Below, piece after piece: positions 58,796 through 64,000 of a stretch of 64,000 bases of DNA. The notes below the pieces were generated by a model that did not search any database, was not told the origin of the DNA, and saw nothing but the letters and a program-made list of their open reading frames with translations. Both the position numbers and the translations under genes were made by a program. This stretch comes from Stenocarpella maydis (taxonomy: Eukaryota > Ascomycota > Sordariomycetes > Diaporthales > Diaporthaceae): contig NQMI01000001.1 of NCBI GenBank assembly GCA_002270565.1, positions 930,396 through 994,395 on the forward strand, given 5' to 3'. Within the stretch, counting starts at the first letter, position 1; each line of letters opens with the position of its first letter.

Positions 58796-59718
58796 GTTGG
58801 CGGTCTGTTGGTGGGTGGCTGTCGAATGTGGTCGTCTTGCACGGGCTGGCGGAAGGAAGAAATGCAAAAAAACCCAGGCTCGATTGAAAAGTTGCTTTGC
58901 ACCCTCGAGAATTTGCATCGTTGTGGGTTTTTCGGCTGTAGGAAGAGCTAAGCTGAACATGGTCTAGCGCAATACACACGTGATGAGGCGGTCTGTGCAG
59001 CCGCCGGCCGCCGTTGAGGACCAAGCAAAAGGGGGTCGATTGGTGAGGCAGGTTTGACTTAGACCTCATCGCATGGCGGAAGCCATAGAACATACAGTTA
59101 TGGTTTCACCCGTTCCGTAAACATGGATTCTTAACATTGAGTACATGTTCATTCATCAGTGGGAGCGTAGATCTCTTCCACTTGCGCCACCACAAGATGG
59201 ACCTTGGACCTTAGGCATCGGGCTCTTTCTCTCACCAGCGGTCGGGACAAGGACACTGGCAGGCACATAAACCTCCTTGACATGAGAGCGGGCAAGACGG
59301 GTGGTGGGGGGCAGTCAAAACTGCTTCGCTGGATTCCAAGATTGCTCTAGACTCTAGAATGACAGACCTACCGAACAATTTTGCAATAGCTCCCTGCGGG
59401 CTGCGTCGACACCCCGGGTCCCAATTACTCCGTGCTGGGCTCCTGCAACCGCAGCATCTTATGACACGCTTCGTTGTAACGACAGAATACCACCATCTCT
59501 CATCTCACAGAAAATCCCATTGGTAAATCCCTCGCCACGCCAGACTCCCGGCATGATGTCCAAGATAACGAAAAGAAAAATGAAATACCAGTAGTAGACG
59601 TAAAAGAAGAAATTGCTGTTGTTGTAGGCGGTAACATGTCAAAATGGCCGAGACATCTCGTAACCGCGGTGAGGGTCCGGCCTCCGGACGTGGCTGGTAA
59701 CATGCCGCCTGTGTGGCT
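58796..59718. other. eS4 promoter region and 3' flank of the double-Myb gene
   Basis: No gene seen. I looked for telobox (AACCCTAA-like) motifs upstream of eS4, because a telobox-type Myb gene lies next door, and found none that is exact. Confidence 0.45.
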
Positions 59719-61422
59719 TCAGTCGAGTAACAACCTCGAGATGTCCATGGCGACCAGAGGCCCGTCTCCGTCCAGGGTTGTATCCCTTGCATTTGAGTCC
59801 GGACCGGGCAACTCATTAGGGTTGTTGTTCGCTGCCGAACTGTGCGGGGGCAGAGTCGCCGTCCCAGGCCATTTGTGAGCCATAACGTCCTCCCTAGACC
59901 CAGATCTGATCAGGTGTGGCTCCAGGGTCATCAACGAGTTCTCGCTGACCATCGTGTTGACAGAAGGCTCCATGACGTTACTCCTTGCCCTCGAGTGTGT
60001 TGGTGCGGTCTCCTTGGCTTGGATCTGCCGCTCCTCAATCTGCCTGTACGTGTCAGGGTACTTGTTGCGCACCCGGTCCCTCAGATCGGTGGGCTGTCTG
60101 CTAGACAAGTCGAATCTCGGATCGCGCTGGATCTTGGTCCAGGCCGGCCCGTAGAGCTGGAGTCCTTCGAGGATCTGATCGTCATCTTGCTGTGTGAATG
60201 GCCGTCTCTCTCGACGGTGCGATTTCTTAAAAGGGCCATGAATGCCCATCTTCTGGAGGTCCTCCAGTTTCTTGCGGTGTGCTCGGCTCTTTTTCGGCTT
60301 CGCCGTAGAGTCCGAGTCTTGCTGGGCTGATTGCGCCTGGCTCGAAGATGCCCCTTGGTCGATTTCCTTCTCCCAGGGCGACACCTGCGGCTCATCTGGA
60401 TCTGCGAGTATGTCTTCCAGCAGCAGCGCCGTCTTCGTCTTGCTTTTCAGCTTGGGCTCGGCGGGCGGGGCACTGGCAGATGCCTCCTGGTTGAGACTCT
60501 CCTTGCTCTTGCTGTGGGAAACGCGCAGCTCATCGGGACAGCACGTGCGGAACCGATCTTTCAGGTCGCCGGCCGTCCGCCCGTTGAAGTTGTACACGGA
60601 ATCGTCCAATATGCTCGTCCATTTTCCTACACCATACTTGTTCACGCCAAGGAGCAGGTCCCTGGTCTCCTCTTCTGACCATTTTCTCCGCGGTTTCGCG
60701 GCCTTCCTCTTCACCTTGGCCGAGCCCTTGTCCGCCTCCGGCGTTGCGGTCTGATCCTGCGGCGGAGGTGGCACCGCTTTCTCACTTGCGTCCTGCTCAA
60801 CATTAGGCACAACATTGGTGGTGAATTCTTTCAGTGGGTGGATGTTTGAGGGGTTCTCGTTGTCCTCAAGCGCGATCGGAGGGAAGACCGCCGCGTTGGG
60901 TGGGGGTTCGTACAAGCCGTTGATAATCGGTGGGACGATGTTCTGGGCGGACTTTTGCTTCTTCAATGGTTGCGGAAGGTGCATGATATCGTCTTTGATA
61001 GTCACGGCCCTCTGGCGCTTCTTGTTTGTTGCATCGTCCGTCGAGAGCGACGAGTCAGGCGCCTCGTCGAGGATGTGACTCAGGGAATGCTGTGAGTCGT
61101 TGACATCCGGGTTGTCATAGAGCATGCGCAGAGATATGCCTCCGCCCGTATGCCGGAGGCCACCGCCGTCGGGGTAGCGGCCATTGTATTCCTCTGTGAT
61201 GGAGGCCAAGGGGGGTATGTGCTGAGGTGCTCTGGACGTGGACTTGTCGCCTCTGCCATGTTGACTCGCATCTGGCTCCAGAGGCGGTAGCGAGAAATTC
61301 GACGATTTGGCAAAGCTGCTGAAGCTTTGTATCGGGGGAAGATCGGGTGGGGGGTAATTCGAGGTCTCGGGCGAATTCGAATCGTTCAGCAAGTGCATCA
61401 AGCGCGGTTCAATTGTGGCCAT
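59719..61422 (-). CDS. Double-Myb telobox protein (Teb1/Tay1-like), 567 aa
   Basis: Single exon. Two SANT/Myb repeats are visible. The first (residues about 243-300) reads RRKWSEEETRDLLLGVNKYG, then GKWTSILDDS and GRTAGDLKDRFRT. The second (about 402-460) reads RRPFTQQDDDQILEGLQLYG, then PAWTKIQRD and QPTDLRDRVRNKYP. Each third helix has the D-L-(K/R)-D-(R)-x-R pattern of the telobox class that binds the TTAGGG/AACCCT motif in duplex DNA. Two adjacent telobox Myb domains in one protein is the architecture of fission-yeast Teb1 and Yarrowia Tay1, reported to bind telomere-like repeats at telomeres or promoters. The flanks are Ser/Pro-, Glu- and Lys-rich and probably disordered; a basic stretch (KVKRKAAKPRRK) before the first repeat could be the nuclear-localisation signal. 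The start MATIEPRLMHLLND is a typical conserved-looking N terminus. The family is secure, orthology less so. Confidence 0.88.
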   Translation of the reverse strand: MATIEPRLMHLLNDSNSPETSNYPPPDLPPIQSFSSFAKSSNFSLPPLEPDASQHGRGDKSTSRAPQHIPPLASITEEYNGRYPDGGGLRHTGGGISLRMLYDNPDVNDSQHSLSHILDEAPDSSLSTDDATNKKRQRAVTIKDDIMHLPQPLKKQKSAQNIVPPIINGLYEPPPNAAVFPPIALEDNENPSNIHPLKEFTTNVVPNVEQDASEKAVPPPPQDQTATPEADKGSAKVKRKAAKPRRKWSEEETRDLLLGVNKYGVGKWTSILDDSVYNFNGRTAGDLKDRFRTCCPDELRVSHSKSKESLNQEASASAPPAEPKLKSKTKTALLLEDILADPDEPQVSPWEKEIDQGASSSQAQSAQQDSDSTAKPKKSRAHRKKLEDLQKMGIHGPFKKSHRRERRPFTQQDDDQILEGLQLYGPAWTKIQRDPRFDLSSRQPTDLRDRVRNKYPDTYRQIEERQIQAKETAPTHSRARSNVMEPSVNTMVSENSLMTLEPHLIRSGSREDVMAHKWPGTATLPPHSSAANNNPNELPGPDSNARDTTLDGDGPLVAMDISRLLLD

Positions 61423-62403
61423 CGTGACATCCCACGGGAACAGGGGGCAAGGCCCGCTGTGAGGAACCCAGGGGAATCGAGAATGCGGTCGTGGAGGCGA
61501 TACTTCGCAGCCATGGAAAGGGGCCCTAGGTCCTGGTGCGAAGGACGCCCTATCTCGAGGCTGGCGTGCGGTTGGAGGCAGCAGGCGCGGGGTCCATTAC
61601 CGGGAAAGTCAAAGGTCCTCTGCGAAAATCAACACTGACCCCAGGACAATGGTGCCATGCAACGGGGCTGCTTCATCGCGGAGGAAGCCTTGGTTGAGCC
61701 GGGGCACGAGGGTCGAGTTCCATCCAATTTGCCTTTCTGCCTTTGAGCCGAGGGGTCAGGCTCAATCCAGAGACCCGTCTCTGTCGTACAAGGATCATGG
61801 CATTACACACACTTGTATTCCTTTGCCCAGGAGGACGCGCTCGATGCATCTCCTGTATGAGGATGTCGTTGGAACACTCGAGTGATGCTGTCCTCGACAA
61901 ATATTTTAGAAGGAAGGGGGGTTGCCCTCTGTACCAGGGGGTGTTTGAGGGGGGAGCGGCCGTTAGTCGTCCCAGCCTCTTCTGTAGGCACATGGTCTGC
62001 CGGGAAACTGACGGCGGCCCAGTTGCGGCTGAAGAAAGTAAACTTCTGTCCAGGCAGACCCGCTACCCTCGACTGCTAAGGACCATGCCCAACATTATGT
62101 GTTATAGGGGGTGAGGAAGGTGGGGCGGAACTATCAGAGCACAGGTACTCTTATTGCCGAAGCTCAATCTCGACTCAAACGTCCCTGCTCCCGTACTCAA
62201 CCCCCCCCCCCCNNNNNNCCCCCATTGAGGCCCAACATTGAAATACCTTTTCACCCAAAATATATTCCAAAAGATTTCGTTACTATAGTAATCTTCGGAA
62301 CAAAGCTTCCACTGGAAGATCTTGTTGGAATACTGAGGAGCCCATTCTCAACAGTGCACTGCACAAATACAGCATACGGAGCGCCGCCTCACCTTCTTCG
62401 ACA
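61423..62403. other. Divergent promoter region with a short assembly gap
   Basis: The double-Myb gene (minus) and the DUF7704 gene (plus) diverge from here. NNNNNN at 62213-62218 sits inside a C-run, so the gap was probably left by a poly-C tract. No gene seen. Confidence 0.5.
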
Positions 62404-62982
62404 ATGTCGTCGCGTCTGCCCGCCTTTCCTCGCTTCATTTTCACAGTATTTGAGCCTCTAAGCCTGTGAGTGGAACATTTCCCATTGGGGCGCTCCCCAT
62501 CCCAGAACTGAGACATTCACTCAGTATTGCCGGCTGGGCCGGAGCAACTGTCAACCCGTCCTGGTTCATTAAAGAGCAGACCTCCACGCCCAGTCTCACC
62601 GTGGACGACAACTCTCGGCTCGTTGCACTCCAGCTCGGCAACTGTTATGGCCTACTCTTCCTCGCTGCCGTCGCCGTCCTTTACACGACGACCGAGCTCA
62701 AGGTCGTGCGGAACTACCTGATCGCACTGTGGATCGCCGACATTGGGCACATTGCAGTGTGCTACGTTGGTCTGGGGTTTGAGAGATTCGTAGACGTCGA
62801 ATCGTGGAACAGTATGACGTGGGGGAACGTGGGTGTTACGGTAAGTGGCGTCTTCTCTGGGCAATTAGACTCATGGCTCGCTGACCGACTTCGAGGCATT
62901 TCTTTGCTTGACGAGGACGGCGTATCTTGTAGGCTTGTTCGGCCCGGACGCTCCAGCACCAAGCGCGAAGAAGATTCAGTGA
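62404..62982 (+). CDS. DUF7704-type small membrane protein, 154 aa
   Basis: Exons 62404-62465, 62525-62840 and 62896-62982; introns of 59 bp (GTGAGT..CAG) and 55 bp (GTAAGT..GAG). The product starts MSSRLPAFPRFIFTVFEPLS and continues LIAGWAGATVNPSWFI, LVALQLGNCYGLLFLAAVAV, VVRNYLIALWIADIGHIAVC, then SWNSMTWGNVGVT and, in the last exon, LTRTAYLVGLFGPD. This is the order of the fungal DUF7704 family: an EP(L)S start, Q-L-x-N in the second span, a D-x-G-H motif and a closing R-x-x-Y..GLFG. Four hydrophobic segments predict an integral membrane protein of unknown role. A longer frame beginning at 62466 exists but uses intron sequence and loses the conserved start. The third exon is outside any long ORF and was found by the family ending. 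Confidence 0.85.
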
Positions 62983-63446
62983 TTGCATCAGCCTTTGTGT
63001 TCCTTTGTGTGGGTGAATTATCGTCGCTGGCGACCGCTCCGTTCGCAACATCTCTAAAAGGCCCTGCACAGCACTCCCTCCCACATCTTGATCTGTTCAC
63101 GGCCGATGTCAGACGACGTGGGCACAAAATGGTCCTGTTTAAATGCTGCGGAACATAACCATGATTGACCGTGCCCGCAGACTTCGGCCTGGATAAAATT
63201 GACCACCTTTTGTGTTGCACATCCAGATATTTACGGTGCCAAGGAACTTTGAAGGGAGGAGCAATATATCAAGCCGGGAAACAATTCTACGCCATGTCAA
63301 CGTCGAACACGTTCTTCTCGGTCAACAGTTGTCTAGACATGAGACAATGTCAAGATTCATATACCATAATCCATCTACATCGTGTTGCCACCAGCCACGC
63401 TCCTTGCGTACGGTGAGGCTGATGACACCTGTCCAATATGGTTTGC
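62983..63446. other. Convergent intergenic region
   Basis: 3' flanks of the DUF7704 gene and of the gene at the right edge meet here. Nothing else seen. Confidence 0.4.
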
Positions 63447-63995
63447 CTACCTACAGTCAGACACAGTCTCCGCCACTGTGGTTGCCGGCGACGAGACCGT
63501 AAATGTCGGCGCCGCACTCTCCCTCCTTGCTGACCCGTCCGTGTTGCTCGTCCGCGTGCTGATGTTTCTGCTAACATCCTCGCCTTCCCCTCCGCTGAAG
63601 CCGGTGAAGCCGCTGTACCTGACGCTGCGATCCGGAACGGCAGCAGGCAGCTCCACGGGTGCATACGAGCATGGACTAGCCTCCGGGATCTCGTGGATCT
63701 GGTTGCCCACAGTGGGCAGTTCAGTCGAGTTGGAATACTGGAGATACTGATGATGGGGATGCAGCTCCTGTGGACCCGCTGCCTCAGGAGCGCTCAGCTC
63801 CGCCTTGTCATAAGCCCAGCCCGCAACCCCGTTTCTCCCCCTGGCCTCGCGACTGGGCAGCTCCGAGCTCCCGGGCCCGTTATCGGACCGCGCCTGGCCG
63901 GCGTCCGGGTCCGCCGAAGGCGGTGACACGGAACCCAGCGGCGAGGAGTCGTCACCGACTGATTTTGGTGCTATGTTGTGTGAAGCCACCGCCAT
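63447..63995 (-). CDS. C-terminal part of an unidentified protein, runs to the window edge
   Basis: A 183-codon minus-strand frame ends at 63447 and stays open to the window edge, so the gene may continue to the right; the ATG at 63995 need not be the start. The sequence is Ser/Pro/Gly-rich and apparently disordered, with short motifs such as HHQYLQYSNSTELPTVGN and EIPEASPCSYAPVELPA. These recall the cytoplasmic tails of fungal single-pass surface proteins, but no membrane span lies within the window. No domain is recognised. Long open frames also occur on the opposite strand at 63382-63750, so some doubt remains that this is coding. Confidence 0.45.
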   Translation of the reverse strand: MAVASHNIAPKSVGDDSSPLGSVSPPSADPDAGQARSDNGPGSSELPSREARGRNGVAGWAYDKAELSAPEAAGPQELHPHHQYLQYSNSTELPTVGNQIHEIPEASPCSYAPVELPAAVPDRSVRYSGFTGFSGGEGEDVSRNISTRTSNTDGSARRESAAPTFTVSSPATTVAETVSDCR

Positions 63996-64000
63996 GTTGG

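Overview
This is a piece of a filamentous ascomycete genome (Pezizomycotina, most likely Sordariomycetes). The evidence is short GT..AG introns of 54-96 bp, a Zn2Cys6 regulator, a cellular RNA-dependent RNA polymerase, an MNN1-type mannosyltransferase, a DUF7704 protein, and transposons whose reading frames are broken almost only by TAG/TAA where CAG/CAA is expected. That last pattern is the mark of repeat-induced point mutation (RIP). All genes below were read by eye; splice junctions were chosen so that frame, family motifs and GT..AG signals agree.

Layout. 1-2.9 kb is a mosaic of copia-type retrotransposon pieces: five copies or fragments of one LTR family lie in the window, three of them here, around a 5'-truncated TfdA/TauD-type dioxygenase. 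3.6-4.3 kb is a small cysteine-containing secreted protein next to the repeats. 5.5-8.3 kb is a MINDY-family deubiquitinase ending in a CaaX box. 9.9-25.4 kb is a nested, AT-rich, RIP-decayed transposon block: a Helitron Rep remnant cut by an LTR, a duplicated ~455-bp unit, a MULE transposase relic, and a 4.6-kb terminal-inverted-repeat element with a Tc1/mariner-type transposase (itself split by a solo LTR) plus a second, convergent relic ORF. 25.4-32.8 kb is GC-rich but apparently gene-free.

32.8-33.9 kb is a small Zn2Cys6 transcription factor; 33.9-42.6 kb is another gene-poor stretch with one tRNA-Arg(ACG). From 42.6 kb the window becomes ordinary gene-dense euchromatin: MNN1-like mannosyltransferase, RdRP, mitochondrial D-lactate dehydrogenase, ribosomal protein eS4, a double-Myb telobox protein (Teb1/Tay1-like), a small DUF7704 membrane protein, and at the right edge the C-terminal part of an unidentified protein. 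Apart from the tiny DUF7704 gene, every intact gene lies on the minus strand.

No operon-like logic applies. The functional thread is genome defence: RIP-scarred transposons, a large inverted LTR pair that could give hairpin RNA, and an RdRP of the kind used in RNA silencing all occur within 50 kb. The most unusual object is the 4.6-kb two-ORF Tc1/mariner-type element. Single-base 'n' characters at 487, 2324 and 17318, and NNNNNN at 62213-62218, mark uncertain assembly joins, so structures that cross them need caution.
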